Below are positions 50,230 through 60,392 of a stretch of 64,000 bases of DNA, piece by piece. Every line of letters begins with the position of its first letter. Position 1 is the stretch's first letter. Where the stretch lies: contig NZ_CP048796.1 in the NCBI RefSeq assembly GCF_010748935.1, positions 1,057,001 to 1,121,000 on the forward strand, given 5' to 3'. Position numbers and translations under genes: made by a program. The notes under the pieces are model-generated. The model did not search any database. It was not told where the DNA came from and worked only from the letters and a program-made list of their open reading frames with translations. The stretch is from Providencia vermicola. GTDB lineage: Bacteria > Pseudomonadota > Gammaproteobacteria > Enterobacterales > Enterobacteriaceae.

Positions 50230-51381
50230 ATGTCAAATAAGTTATCTATTTGGGCGGCATCATTGATGTTTGCTAGTACTGCTGTGATAGCGTCGCCTCA
50301 ATTTGCTTGGGTTGGTACATATAGCCCTAATGGGGAAGGGGTATACCGCTTTAATGTGGATAATCAAACAGGTCAATTAAGTCATAAAATATTAGCGGCT
50401 CCACTTACCAATGCAGCACAGTTGGTATTATCAAATAATGGCACAGTGCTTTATGCCGGAAGTGAAGTTGAAAAAGGTACGATTCATGCATGGAAAATCC
50501 ATCAGGATGGTTCTCTGCAAGCAATAAATCAGGTTTCATCGGGGGGAGATGGCCCCGTTTATTTATCCATAACACCGGATGGCAGTCATTTATTAGTGGC
50601 TAACTATCATAGTGGTGTAATATCTGTTCTTCCTATCCGTGAAGATGGTGGCTTATTACCCGCAAGTGATGTTATTCAACATCATGGGCCAGCGGGGGCC
50701 GCATATCCTGAAGCTGCGGTTGAAGGCAGTTTTGCAATGAGTGACCATAATGGCCCTCATGCACATATGATATCAGCCGATCCCTCGGGACAATATGTCT
50801 TGACGACAGATTTAGGGTTAGATCGTATTTACCAATATCAGTTTGATGCTAAAAATGGCAAATTAATCCCTAATGATCCCCCGTATATTATGGCGTCATC
50901 TAAAGGTGCAGGTCCTCGCCACTTTATTTTTTCAAAAATAGGCGAGCGAGTTTGGTTAGTGAATGAAGAAGCCTCGACATTAACACAATATCAATTTGAT
51001 AAACAAAAAGGGACATTAAAAGAAGGTTTAACTGTATCGACATTACCTGAAAATTATAAGGGAACAAATTTTATTTCAGGGATAGTTGGAAGCCGAGATG
51101 GTAAACATTTATATATTGGAAATCGTTTACATAACAGTATTGCGCATTTTAATGTCAATGCAGATGGTTCGTTAAGTCAAGCAAAACAAACGTGGACACG
51201 AGGTGATTATCCTAGAACCTTAACGTTATCTCCTGATGGCAAATATTTATATGTAATGAACCAACGTAGCGATAATATCACCCGATTTAAGGTGATGCCT
51301 AATACAGGGGAGCTTGTCTTTGTCGATGATTACCTACCTATTGGCGCGCCTTCACAAATGGTTATGAATGAGACAAAATAG
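50230..51381 (+). CDS. Periplasmic beta-propeller lactonase (6-phosphogluconolactonase/carboxymuconate cyclase-like)
   Basis: 383 residues with a signal peptide (about 1-23, cleavage after VIA). A lactonase-type seven-bladed propeller follows, with repeats such as FAWVGTYSPNGEGVYRF, PVYLSITPDGSHLLVANYHSG, GPHAHMISADPSGQYVLTTDLG and YPRTLTLSPDGKYLYVMNQ. His and Asp/Glu residues in GPHAHM fit the family active site. E. coli YbhE (Pgl) is cytoplasmic, so a secreted version probably acts on another lactone. The ATG at 50230 is chosen because it begins the signal peptide. Confidence 0.8.
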   Translation: MSNKLSIWAASLMFASTAVIASPQFAWVGTYSPNGEGVYRFNVDNQTGQLSHKILAAPLTNAAQLVLSNNGTVLYAGSEVEKGTIHAWKIHQDGSLQAINQVSSGGDGPVYLSITPDGSHLLVANYHSGVISVLPIREDGGLLPASDVIQHHGPAGAAYPEAAVEGSFAMSDHNGPHAHMISADPSGQYVLTTDLGLDRIYQYQFDAKNGKLIPNDPPYIMASSKGAGPRHFIFSKIGERVWLVNEEASTLTQYQFDKQKGTLKEGLTVSTLPENYKGTNFISGIVGSRDGKHLYIGNRLHNSIAHFNVNADGSLSQAKQTWTRGDYPRTLTLSPDGKYLYVMNQRSDNITRFKVMPNTGELVFVDDYLPIGAPSQMVMNETK

Positions 51382-51395
51382 CACGAGTGAGATTA

Positions 51396-51434
51396 ATGGG
51401 TAATGCTTATGAACGTTACCCATATTATTTTTTC
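51396..51434 (+). terminator. Terminator after the lactonase gene
   Basis: Stem ATGGGTAA / TTACCCAT followed by a T-rich run. Confidence 0.8.
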
Positions 51435-51446
51435 TGAGGAATAGCA

Positions 51447-51650
51447 ATGTCTGGCGTAAAATTTGGTGATGAACGTTTTCGAAGTGCTACGGGAAATAAT
51501 AAGCGCTTATCAAGATTTGAAATTAATGAAATTAAGCATGCTATTGAAATTGAAAACTCAAAGAGTAAACGCAAAGGTAAAAAACCAAAATTACCTCAAG
51601 TGGTGCGTTTTCACTGCGGTTGTAACTGTTTTGTGGTTAAAGTTGATTGA
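51447..51650 (+). CDS. 67-residue hypothetical protein
   Basis: A short, very basic protein (SKSKRKGKKPK in the middle) with a C-terminal HCGCNCF segment: two closely spaced cysteines, a third two residues on, and a histidine, which could bind metal. GAGGAA at 51435-51440 is a well-placed ribosome binding site. A terminator lies before it and a hairpin (51652-51677) after it, so it appears to be its own unit. I do not recognise the family. Confidence 0.5.
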   Translation: MSGVKFGDERFRSATGNNKRLSRFEINEIKHAIEIENSKSKRKGKKPKLPQVVRFHCGCNCFVVKVD

Positions 51651-51651
51651 A

Positions 51652-51677
51652 CAGCACCCAGCTATTGCCGAGTGCTG
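51652..51677. terminator. Hairpin between the 67-residue gene and adenine permease gene
   Basis: CAGCAC / GTGCTG stem with a 14-base interior lies between convergent stops. No T run, so weak. Confidence 0.35.
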
Positions 51678-51684
51678 AAAGTGA

Positions 51685-53028
51685 TTAATGTTTAACTAAT
51701 GTGGAGAAGTAATACACGAGTGGTACAGCTAAAACCCATAGGCTAATTGGGATTTCTCGCCATTTTCCAGCAACCGCTTTAATCAGAATATAAAAGAGTA
51801 ACCCACCGGCAATACCGGTACCAAAGCTATTCGCGATTAACGTGATCATTACCATTAGCAAAACCGGTAAACCGTCAGTAAAGTTGGCAAGGTCGACTTT
51901 ACGTAAACCACTGAACATGTTTAAACCAATCAAAATCAGTGCGGGTGCAGTGGCTTGAGCAGGGATCATTAGAGCAATGGGGGTAAATAACAGCATTAAG
52001 AAAAACATAAAGGCTGCTGCCAGTGCTGTTAAACCTGTTTTACCTCCCGCTTCCGCGGCTGCTGACGATTCGATCAAAGCCGTTGCTGCGGGAATACCAA
52101 CCCAAGGCCCTAAAGCTGCGGCAATAGAATCGACAATAAAGGGACGGTTTATATTAGGCATATTGCCTTCTTTATCGAGTAAGCCTGCTTCACCGCCAAC
52201 GGCAAGAGTGGTTCCCATGGTTGAAAAGAATTCGGCGGCAAAGAATACAAATAAAAAAGGAAGAAACGCAATATTCAAAGCACCAATTAAATCAACTTCA
52301 CCAAATACTGGAGCAACCGAATGAGGAATACCAAAAAAGCTATCAGGTAATTTTGTCACGCCAAAAGGAATGCCAACAATGGTAGCGAAAAGTATTGCCC
52401 ATAAGATAGCTCCCGGTATACGTCTAGCTTGTAATGCAATCGCTAAAAAGAAACCTGCTAATGCTACAAGTGCACCGGGTGATAAAAAGTCTCCCAACAT
52501 CAACGCATTTGTTTTGGGATTAGCCAGAACTAAACCTGCATTACGAAATCCTAGAACGGCAACAAATAGGCCGATAGAGGCGGTTAATCCCAGTTTGATT
52601 GATTGAGGAACCGACCGTGTCACGACTTCACGTAAACCGAACTTTGTGAGCAAGAAAAATAAAATTCCTGACCAACAAGCAATACCTAAACCAATTTGCC
52701 AATTGATCCCTTCGCTACCTGCGAGAGTAATGCCAACCAGTACAGAGCCACCGATCCCTGGACCGACAATAAAAGGCAGATTGGCATAAAACGCCATGAG
52801 TAAGCTGGCAAGTACAAATACGATAATGGTTCCTGTTGTGGCGGCTCCTTTATCCATCCCTCCTGCGGCAAGTAGCCCTGGGATCACAACTAACAAATAG
52901 GCTGCCGCGAGGAAGCCTGTGATGCCTGCCAAAAATTCGCTTCTGATACTGCTACCACGCGAGTGCAACGCAAAACGTTTTTCTAACCAACTCCCTGATG
53001 TTGGCTTTTGAAGCATGTTGTCAGCCAT
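51685..53028 (-). CDS. adeQ-like: Adenine permease, NCS2 (AzgA-like) family
   Basis: 447-residue membrane protein with about 12-13 hydrophobic segments. GITGFLAAAYLLVVIPGLL, GPGIGGSVLVGI and the conserved AAEFFSTMGTTLAVGGEAGLLD segment place it in the AzgA branch of nucleobase:cation symporters. The branch includes the E. coli adenine permeases AdeP and AdeQ. It follows adenine deaminase by 15 bases on the same strand, so uptake and deamination of adenine form one operon. Confidence 0.88.
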   Translation of the reverse strand: MADNMLQKPTSGSWLEKRFALHSRGSSIRSEFLAGITGFLAAAYLLVVIPGLLAAGGMDKGAATTGTIIVFVLASLLMAFYANLPFIVGPGIGGSVLVGITLAGSEGINWQIGLGIACWSGILFFLLTKFGLREVVTRSVPQSIKLGLTASIGLFVAVLGFRNAGLVLANPKTNALMLGDFLSPGALVALAGFFLAIALQARRIPGAILWAILFATIVGIPFGVTKLPDSFFGIPHSVAPVFGEVDLIGALNIAFLPFLFVFFAAEFFSTMGTTLAVGGEAGLLDKEGNMPNINRPFIVDSIAAALGPWVGIPAATALIESSAAAEAGGKTGLTALAAAFMFFLMLLFTPIALMIPAQATAPALILIGLNMFSGLRKVDLANFTDGLPVLLMVMITLIANSFGTGIAGGLLFYILIKAVAGKWREIPISLWVLAVPLVYYFSTLVKH

Positions 53029-53043
53029 TAGTTGGCTCTCCTA

Positions 53044-54837
53044 TCATTTATTATTGTGTTTGTATTCGTGTTCATTCGATTCAATGACCGCATTAACAAT
53101 TTCACGAGTCGTGCCATCGGTAAGTCCGAGATCCGTTAAATGAGGGCCTGCATTACAGGCAAGGCAAGTGCCTTCGATTGCTTTGAAAACGCGATAAGGA
53201 GGTTCCCAGTCTGCAATCTTACTACTAAGCTCACGTAACTGGCGAAACTGTTCTGCGAGTTGATGAGCAGGTAAATCTGACAACATACCCGCGATCGGCA
53301 TCGCAACGTGGGCTAATACTTTCCCATCCTGAACTAATGCCATTCCACCACCGCTTTCAATCAGCAAGTTAGCAGCTTGAGCCATATCATTAGCATCACG
53401 ACCGAGTACAACTAAATTATGAGAATCATGGGAGTAGCTAGTGGCAATTGCTCCTCGTAGTTCTCCCCATCCTTCTAATAATGCTATTTGTGGTTTGGCA
53501 TCATGGCGACCATGGCGATGTTGAACGCGAATTAAACTAAAGCCACTCGGTAGTTGCACTTTGCCATCATTGATTTGCACATCGATTTCACCCCATTGTG
53601 TGAAACGAGCGCCTCGAATATGGCGTAAGCGAGCACTGCCATTGACGATATTTTTAATGTGTAATTGGCAGTCCTCGGCCGAGATTGGTGATAAATGCAT
53701 GGTATCTCTTGGCGGGAGCACATCTTGGCTCGTGGCGAGAGGCGTTAATAATTGACCATTCTCAGCGATTTGTTGGCCTGCGACATAAACGCGTTGTGCT
53801 TTGAGTTGTTTGAGGGAGTCAAAGATGACCAGATCCGCACGGCGTCCAGCTGCAATTAAGCCTAGGTCATTACGTTGTAAACGAATGGCGGCATTTAAGG
53901 TAGCAAAACGTAAGACGTCAGTTGCTTGCATACCCTGTTCAATTAATAGGTTGAGTAAGGCAATAATGCCACCTTTTTCAATTAAAATATCTGGTGGAAC
54001 ATCATCAGTACATACAGTGATTTGTGATGAAAGATGCGGTAATTGCTGGAGTGCGGCAACAATTTCAGGTAATAAATACGGATGTGAGCCACGGATCTCA
54101 AGCGTTAGCCCAGCACGCAGTTTTTCTAAGGCATCTTCTGCTGAAGTGAGCTCATGATCGGAGGTGACCCCAGCCGCTAGATATGCTTGTAAGTCGGCAC
54201 CTTTTAGCCCTCTTGCATGTCCTTCAATCAACTTACCGCAATTTAAACCAGCGTGTAAGATCTCCTCCATGCGCTCGCTGCCATGAAGTACACCAAACAT
54301 ATCCATTACCTCAGCGACGCCATGGATTTCAGGCCAACTCAACATCGTTGACATTTCTTTGCCCGCGAAATCAGCGCCAGACATTTCTAAGCCAGGTGTT
54401 GAAGGAACGGAAGAGGGGGCGGCAACCATAACATGTAATGGTAAATGACGGCTTGCCTCGATTGCGTAGCGAACCCCCTCTAAACCAAGTACATTCGCCA
54501 GTTCATGTGGATCCCAAAATACGGCGGTGGTTCCTTGAGTGAGAACAATTTCAGCGTAGCGTACAGGCGGAAGATGGGAGCTCTCTAGATGAACGTGAGT
54601 ATCAATCAGTCCGGGAGAGATAAAATATCCGTTGAGATTATGCACTTCATTTGCATCGAGGCGACTACCTGTAGGATGAACACTGGCAATCAAAGAATCG
54701 ATAATACCAATATCAGCAGGGCGAATTTCACCCGTCACCATATCAACGATATTGGCTTGTGTTAGGAGGAGATCAAAGGGAATTTCACCTTTGGCTGCTT
54801 GTATTGCGCGGCGTCTGCTGTAGTCAGTTACACTCAT
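53044..54837 (-). CDS. ade: Adenine deaminase
   Basis: 597-residue amidohydrolase converting adenine to hypoxanthine and ammonia. GLIDTHVHLESSHL gives the metal-binding HxH, and EGHARGLKG, SDHELTSAEDA and TVCTDDVPPD further ligands. The C-terminal domain holds ATSYSHDSHNLVVLG. E. coli Ade (588) is similar in length. It is first gene of the operon with the permease and divergent from a LysR regulator that may control it. Confidence 0.93.
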   Translation of the reverse strand: MSVTDYSRRRAIQAAKGEIPFDLLLTQANIVDMVTGEIRPADIGIIDSLIASVHPTGSRLDANEVHNLNGYFISPGLIDTHVHLESSHLPPVRYAEIVLTQGTTAVFWDPHELANVLGLEGVRYAIEASRHLPLHVMVAAPSSVPSTPGLEMSGADFAGKEMSTMLSWPEIHGVAEVMDMFGVLHGSERMEEILHAGLNCGKLIEGHARGLKGADLQAYLAAGVTSDHELTSAEDALEKLRAGLTLEIRGSHPYLLPEIVAALQQLPHLSSQITVCTDDVPPDILIEKGGIIALLNLLIEQGMQATDVLRFATLNAAIRLQRNDLGLIAAGRRADLVIFDSLKQLKAQRVYVAGQQIAENGQLLTPLATSQDVLPPRDTMHLSPISAEDCQLHIKNIVNGSARLRHIRGARFTQWGEIDVQINDGKVQLPSGFSLIRVQHRHGRHDAKPQIALLEGWGELRGAIATSYSHDSHNLVVLGRDANDMAQAANLLIESGGGMALVQDGKVLAHVAMPIAGMLSDLPAHQLAEQFRQLRELSSKIADWEPPYRVFKAIEGTCLACNAGPHLTDLGLTDGTTREIVNAVIESNEHEYKHNNK

Positions 54838-55031
54838 AAATCACCATCAATAAAAGATTATTGGTTTGTACTTTATGAGCAACGCAAACGTTTGCCAAGA
54901 TGATAAAACTTATCAGATCATAAGAAAGGGTTATAATGATAATTATCCTATTGAATTCAGTTAGGCATTATATTTGTTAAATAAATATATTTAACAATAC
55001 GTTACCTAAAAATAGAGTGTGTACTGATAAC

Positions 55032-55961
55032 ATGGCAGAACCTTGGCAGCGTCTACCCGCATTAACGTTAAAGCAAATACAATATTTTGTGACATTGGCT
55101 CATTTACGTCATTTTACTGATACAGCCAGTCGATTAGCGATTAGTCAGCCAGCGTTGAGTAGTGCACTGCGTCAAATTGAAAATGTTATTGGCGGTAAAT
55201 TGATTAACCGTACAGCATCTTCGGTCACACTCACTGAATTGGGGGCGGCGATTTTACCGCATGCTGAACGTATTTTGAGTGTGTCGCATCGTGCTTTTAG
55301 CGATATCCAACAAATTATTGAGGAAGGGGGAGACGGTACGTTGCGTATTGGGTTAGTTCCTTCCGTTAGCTCATTATTATTTCCTAATGTTCCTACTCAG
55401 CTAAATTTACATTTTCCTCGGCTTAATGTTGAATTCTACGATAAGACAAATGATTCACTCGTTTCTCAGTTAATGAATAATGAAATCGATTTTGGCGTAG
55501 GGGTCCTTGACAGTTCAGTGCCTCGTGAACTGCAACTCTTTACATTGCAAGATGATCCTTTCGTTGCCGTTGTTCACCGCGAAGATATATTAGCAAATGG
55601 TTTTCATCTCCCTTGGAAAATGCTAAATAATCGTGATATCGCGGTATTCTCTAAGGGGAATATTCAACGTTTGGTCTTAGCGACCATCGAAAGCCATCGT
55701 TTGAAGCTAAATGTGCGTTATCAAGTCGATTATATTGAAACTCTTTATGGGCTAGTTCGTTCTAAATTAGCGGTAGCTATCCTCCCTCAGCTCTATACGG
55801 CTCACTTACGTGAGCCTGATTTGGTTGTGCTACAGTTACAACAGCCCGCACTGACACGCACTGTATCGTTGATGAGAACCAGTCAAGTATTAACGCCAAT
55901 GGTCGAGTCGGCATTTATGGTATTACTCAAGACATTAAAAGATAACCCTATAAATAGTTAG
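55032..55961 (+). CDS. LysR-family regulator, divergent from ade
   Basis: 309 residues. The helix-turn-helix (ALTLKQIQYFVTLAHLRHFTDTASRLAISQPALSSAL) lies at the N-terminus and the effector domain starts near residue 95 (GTLRIGLVP). It is divergent from ade across about 190 bases, so it may regulate purine use, but no operator was identified. ATG at 55032 and GTG at 55017 are both possible starts and neither has a good ribosome site. The 3' end overlaps the DUF2165 gene by 4 bases. Confidence 0.85.
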   Translation: MAEPWQRLPALTLKQIQYFVTLAHLRHFTDTASRLAISQPALSSALRQIENVIGGKLINRTASSVTLTELGAAILPHAERILSVSHRAFSDIQQIIEEGGDGTLRIGLVPSVSSLLFPNVPTQLNLHFPRLNVEFYDKTNDSLVSQLMNNEIDFGVGVLDSSVPRELQLFTLQDDPFVAVVHREDILANGFHLPWKMLNNRDIAVFSKGNIQRLVLATIESHRLKLNVRYQVDYIETLYGLVRSKLAVAILPQLYTAHLREPDLVVLQLQQPALTRTVSLMRTSQVLTPMVESAFMVLLKTLKDNPINS

Positions 55962-56473
55962 TAGGTAACTGAGGAAGTGGATTCTTTGTCACTGTCTTGT
56001 GAAGCGACATAAATTAATACTAAAAGCACCGTGACAAAAAAACGAAATGCATTAGGTACACTATTCCATTGTTTAGACATCCACATTGCAAACCATTCAC
56101 CACCGATAGACATAAAAAGTGTCTGCCATAATACAAAGGCGAGTGTTAGGCCAATAATAGCCATATTTTTACTCCGATTAAAAATGGCAGCACTTTTGTT
56201 TCTGTTTTGAAAAAGTCTAATTCCACCCCACCAACAAATTAAAGATGAAATAATTTCAAGCATAATAATAGTAATGTAAGCAAGATGATGAAGTATTGGG
56301 GAATCGATGGCACGATATTTAATAGTCGCATCATAAAATATTGAATCCATCGTTAAAACATGTTGTATAAAAGTAAAATTAATATTGTAATCTGTTAAGT
56401 TATTGAATGCAGATAATGAAATAAAAAAGGCTATGGCGCAAACACATAATGATTTAGAAACTCGAATTATCAT
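55958..56473 (-). CDS. DUF2165 integral membrane protein
   Basis: 171 residues with four hydrophobic segments (about 7-25, 62-83, 104-125, 141-158). The segment GGEWFAMWMSKQWNSVPNAFRFF is the DUF2165 signature. The family is a small predicted inner-membrane protein without known function. It is convergent with the LysR gene. Confidence 0.75.
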   Translation of the reverse strand: MIIRVSKSLCVCAIAFFISLSAFNNLTDYNINFTFIQHVLTMDSIFYDATIKYRAIDSPILHHLAYITIIMLEIISSLICWWGGIRLFQNRNKSAAIFNRSKNMAIIGLTLAFVLWQTLFMSIGGEWFAMWMSKQWNSVPNAFRFFVTVLLVLIYVASQDSDKESTSSVTY

Positions 56474-56926
56474 ATTTCCCCTTGAAAATAATTATTCTTA
56501 TAATGTTTATGTCTATTTTTAAAATAGCATTTTGATATTTTATTTACGATTGTTTGTTGTCAATATCAGATGAAATGTATATTTGTATCAATGGGTTAAA
56601 TAAATTATGGGAAGGTATGGAAATGAGGAATGTTTATCTGTAGATAGTTAATTGTGTGAGTAATTAAAAGTAAAAGTATCAAACATAAAAATGTACTTAA
56701 ATTGAGTGCAGAGGTTTGTGTTTTATGCTGCAAAAAGAATGAATGGTGTATTTTTATTTGTTGATGGCGTATGTTATTTAGATGTTTGTAAAATCCATTT
56801 CGTTGTTAGAATAAATCATTTTAAGAGTATACTTAAAAGGTAACCAGAGTATTCTTATGTGAAATAAGCGTAGTAAACTAATAATGGTTATTAGTCCAAG
56901 ATGTATTTTCTTATAGGAATAACAAA
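56474..56926. other. Intergenic region before the vWA gene
   Basis: About 450 AT-rich bases between divergent genes with no coding frame. TAGGAATAACAAA before 56927 is the vWA ribosome binding site. No operator recognised. Confidence 0.35.
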
Positions 56927-57664
56927 ATGAATTCAAAGTTAAAGTCGTTTCTTGGCATGATCGTTATGTCTATTTTGCTGATGTTTTCTTCTATTGTCAG
57001 CGGCCAGAGTGTGATTGAGAAGAAATCACAAGCAGAAGTATTAGATTTAGTTTTTATACTCGATAAAAGTGGTTCAATGTCAGGCTTTGAATCGGATACG
57101 ACTGGCGGCTTTAATAGTGTATTAACAGAAAATCGTAATAAAAAAGGGGATGTTTTTATTACGACGGTTTTGTTTAATGATAAAACCACATTACTACACA
57201 ATAGAGAACCTATTAATAAGGTTTCAAATTTAACACTAGAAGACTATAAAGTTGGCAGTAACACTGCTTTGCTAGATGCGGTTGGCGATACGATTATCAA
57301 AATGCAAGAAAACCGTAAATTAACGAAGAATAATAATGTCCTGTTTGTCATTATTACTGATGGTGAAGAAAATAGTAGCCGTAAATACAGTCAAGATAAG
57401 ATTAAATCGATGATTAAGTCGGCGGAGATCGAGGATAAATGGGACTTCATCTTTCTCGGTGCCAATATGGATGCCATTGTAGCCGCTGATAATATTGGTA
57501 TTAGCAGGTCAAAAGCAACATCTTACGTACAAGATGATGTGGGTTACGATAAAGCTTATAAAGCGGTAAATAATGCCGTTGAGTCAAAGAAAAAAGCTGC
57601 ACCAATATCAGAGGAGTGGAAAAAGGATGTTGAAGCCGATGCGATGGATCGCGCTAAAAAATAG
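56927..57664 (+). CDS. Secreted von Willebrand factor A domain protein
   Basis: 245 residues. A signal peptide (about 1-26, VSG-Q) is followed by a vWA domain. The MIDAS metal site is visible as DKSGSM at 46-51, a threonine in GSNTALLDAVG, and the aspartate of VIITDGEE. The DTTGGFNSVL and VTTVLFN-like segments match a vWA subgroup usually found as cytosolic proteins near tellurite or phage-type genes. The tail (about 205-245) is charged and lysine-rich. No partner gene is next to it. Function unknown. Confidence 0.75.
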   Translation: MNSKLKSFLGMIVMSILLMFSSIVSGQSVIEKKSQAEVLDLVFILDKSGSMSGFESDTTGGFNSVLTENRNKKGDVFITTVLFNDKTTLLHNREPINKVSNLTLEDYKVGSNTALLDAVGDTIIKMQENRKLTKNNNVLFVIITDGEENSSRKYSQDKIKSMIKSAEIEDKWDFIFLGANMDAIVAADNIGISRSKATSYVQDDVGYDKAYKAVNNAVESKKKAAPISEEWKKDVEADAMDRAKK

Positions 57665-57702
57665 AGTAGCAAGAGGTTAAGGCTACCAATAAGCGGTATA
57701 TA

Positions 57703-57735
57703 TACCCCCAATGAAGTTTATTGGGGGTATTTTTT
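57703..57735. terminator. Terminator between vWA and hexosaminidase genes
   Basis: A 10-base perfect stem TACCCCCAAT / ATTGGGGGTA followed by six T residues on the plus strand. It overlaps the space before the convergent GH20 stop and may serve both. Confidence 0.88.
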
Positions 57736-57738
57736 GCA

Positions 57739-60135
57739 CTAATCTTTCGTTGGGATATGGCGAAGCAATGCCTCGAGTGGCTCAACAATCGCAATCACTA
57801 ATTCATCCTGTAACTCAGCACTCTTTTCTAACTGCTGAGCCATGGCTGCTTTACGGCTGGCAGTTAGGGGGGTATTGGCTGTGTAATGTTCAATTAACTC
57901 GATGCCTATTGTGGACAATTGCTCCACATTTTCAGCAACAGGCGCTAAACGTGCTAAATTGACGTTTTGCTTTATCAGCTGTTGCACCTGTGGAATGTTA
58001 TTGTGCCAACGTTTTAATTTATGTGTTAACCACTGGGCAGTCACTTGATCATCGGGTTTAGCGATCAATGTATCAATATGTTGTTTAAAAGCTCTTGCTT
58101 GCGTACTTTCGGCGGGCAAAGCATCAACAAACCGGTTCAGTGGTTCGTATTGATGATATTGATTTTCACGGAATTTCAAATGGTGACGCGTATAATAATG
58201 CGCAGGCTCTACAGATTCAGATAAGATGATTAAAGGTTCAATATCAACACCATTTGCTAATCGTGTAAATTCACGCGCTGTTTGTGCGTGTTGTTGTAAA
58301 CCGACAGAGAGGGTCGACCAAGCATCTGCTGCATGCAGACGACGGTACATATCATTTTCATTATTGACATCTTTTGCTGACCATAAACGCTCTGAAACCG
58401 CAAAGGCTCGTGGCCACAACTTAGTATCAATGATCGGTGCGCGAATATTTTCCGCCCATAAAGCAATTTCTCCCCCGAGAATATTCGGCATTTTATTGCT
58501 GTCAGGGGTTGTTGGTGCAATACCTTTGGGGATTGCGGTTAATTGAGAGCCTATTGTTGGATAGCGTGCATTGCCAATAATCGTGTAGCCACTCAGCTTT
58601 CCATTGGTTAATGTAACGACTGGACGAGTTTCTCCCATCCAAGTATCTACAAAAAAGCTGACTTGTTGTGGTGAGCGCCATTCAATTTTATTGATAGCTC
58701 GTCGTGATTTACCTGCAAAATCAATAAATCCACGCCAGCCATCCACTCCTTTTATTAACGTAAAGCTACCTTTTACTGGGCTGCCTTTAAGCCTTTCAAT
58801 TTCAAATTGCCAACTTTGGAATTGTTCACCTTGTTTAACATTGATATCTACAGTAAATGGCTGAGGTAATATTTCATTGCGATAATGATAAGCTGCACTT
58901 TGCGATTGATCGAGATAGAAGCCCGTCGACAAGAGTCCTTTAAACCCCTCTTGAGCACTATGTCCGAGTGAGTCTTGCCCTTGCCATGATTGAATGACGA
59001 TATTTTTTGATAACGTTGGATGCTGTATTTCATCCCAGCCAACCATTTTACGGTTATGATGGGTTAATATCTGTTCAAGGCGTTGATTGAAATAAGCTTG
59101 TAGCGCATGGGTATCTTTTAAATTATTTTTTCGCATGAACTCTTGAATGGATGGATTATTTTGCCATTGTGTTGGGTCGACTTCATCACCACCAATGTGG
59201 ATATATTCGTCAGGGAAAATGGTGGCTAACTCACCAATGAGTGCATCGGTAAATTGATAGACGCTCTCTTGGGTTGGGTTGAGCAGGGGAGGGTGAACCC
59301 CCCAATGGCGTTGCATTTGGTATGGACCCGCGGCACTGATTAGTTCTGGATATGCAACCGCAATAGCGGAGGCATGACCTGGAAAATCAATTTCTGGTAC
59401 GACACGAATACCTCGTTCTTTAGCATACTCAACAACTTGGCGCATTTGATCTTGTGTGTAATATTGACCGTCACTGGCGAGCTGTTGCAGTTTTGGATAA
59501 CGAAGCGATTCAAAACGCCATCCTTGATCATCGGTTAAATGCCAATGAAATACGTTGAATTTTGCGGCTGCCATACCATCGATTTGCCGCAAGATATCGT
59601 TGATCGGAAGAAAGTGTCTCGAAGAATCCAGCATCACACCACGCCAACTAAATCTCGGATTATCATTAATGCTCAACAGTGGCACAAACGTATTTTCGCC
59701 ATCCGTTTGGATCAATTGCAATAAGGTTTCCATTCCTCTCATAGCACCAAAACGAGTCGCAGCTTTGATGGTGGCACCGTTATCATCGGTAATGATTTGA
59801 TAGCTTTCGTCCATCTCAATAGCGGGTAATTCGGCTACTTTTTTCTCGATGAAAATTTTGATAGCTGCATGGCTATTTTTTGCTTGATGTGGCGTTAATT
59901 GCCAGCCCGTTTGGATCTCTATTCTATCGCGCCAACGACGTACCGCGTCATCTAAATCATCACCTTCAATATAAATATCGAGTTCATTATTCAGTAGCCA
60001 TTTTCCATTCGCATTTTTTATTTCAATCTGCTGAGGCCAAGGCATTAAGGGCAATTCAGAGATTGATTGAGCACCACTTGGTAACGCATAAATCAGTGAA
60101 GAGATGACGATAGCAGACGTAAGTTTGTTAATCAT
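57739..60135 (-). CDS. Beta-N-acetylhexosaminidase, GH20
   Basis: 798 residues with a signal peptide (about 1-22). A GH20b N-terminal domain (about 25-160) precedes the catalytic barrel with HWHLTDDQGWRFES, EIDFPGHA and the catalytic pair Asp317-Glu318 in HIGGDEV. The long C-terminal region (about 600-798) is helical. It removes terminal GlcNAc or GalNAc from chitooligosaccharides or glycans in the periplasm or outside. It is a single gene; no chitin operon is visible. Confidence 0.92.
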   Translation of the reverse strand: MINKLTSAIVISSLIYALPSGAQSISELPLMPWPQQIEIKNANGKWLLNNELDIYIEGDDLDDAVRRWRDRIEIQTGWQLTPHQAKNSHAAIKIFIEKKVAELPAIEMDESYQIITDDNGATIKAATRFGAMRGMETLLQLIQTDGENTFVPLLSINDNPRFSWRGVMLDSSRHFLPINDILRQIDGMAAAKFNVFHWHLTDDQGWRFESLRYPKLQQLASDGQYYTQDQMRQVVEYAKERGIRVVPEIDFPGHASAIAVAYPELISAAGPYQMQRHWGVHPPLLNPTQESVYQFTDALIGELATIFPDEYIHIGGDEVDPTQWQNNPSIQEFMRKNNLKDTHALQAYFNQRLEQILTHHNRKMVGWDEIQHPTLSKNIVIQSWQGQDSLGHSAQEGFKGLLSTGFYLDQSQSAAYHYRNEILPQPFTVDINVKQGEQFQSWQFEIERLKGSPVKGSFTLIKGVDGWRGFIDFAGKSRRAINKIEWRSPQQVSFFVDTWMGETRPVVTLTNGKLSGYTIIGNARYPTIGSQLTAIPKGIAPTTPDSNKMPNILGGEIALWAENIRAPIIDTKLWPRAFAVSERLWSAKDVNNENDMYRRLHAADAWSTLSVGLQQHAQTAREFTRLANGVDIEPLIILSESVEPAHYYTRHHLKFRENQYHQYEPLNRFVDALPAESTQARAFKQHIDTLIAKPDDQVTAQWLTHKLKRWHNNIPQVQQLIKQNVNLARLAPVAENVEQLSTIGIELIEHYTANTPLTASRKAAMAQQLEKSAELQDELVIAIVEPLEALLRHIPTKD

Positions 60136-60392
60136 AGAGATCCCTTATTATTTGTAATAGTGAATGCTATTTTGAACACAAATAAAGCTATGAAGTCCAA
60201 CTTAGTTGATGAGGAGATGACATGGCTCACACTATTTTTTTGATGCGAATTAAGTGTGGAAGGTAATATTAAATCTAGATAATTGATTTTTATTGTTTAT
60301 TTTTTGTATGGAATGTAGGAAGGAAAGTGATGTATTTTCATCGACAATGAGTTTATCGCGGAAGTATTAATTCTCCCGCGATGGATTAAGGC

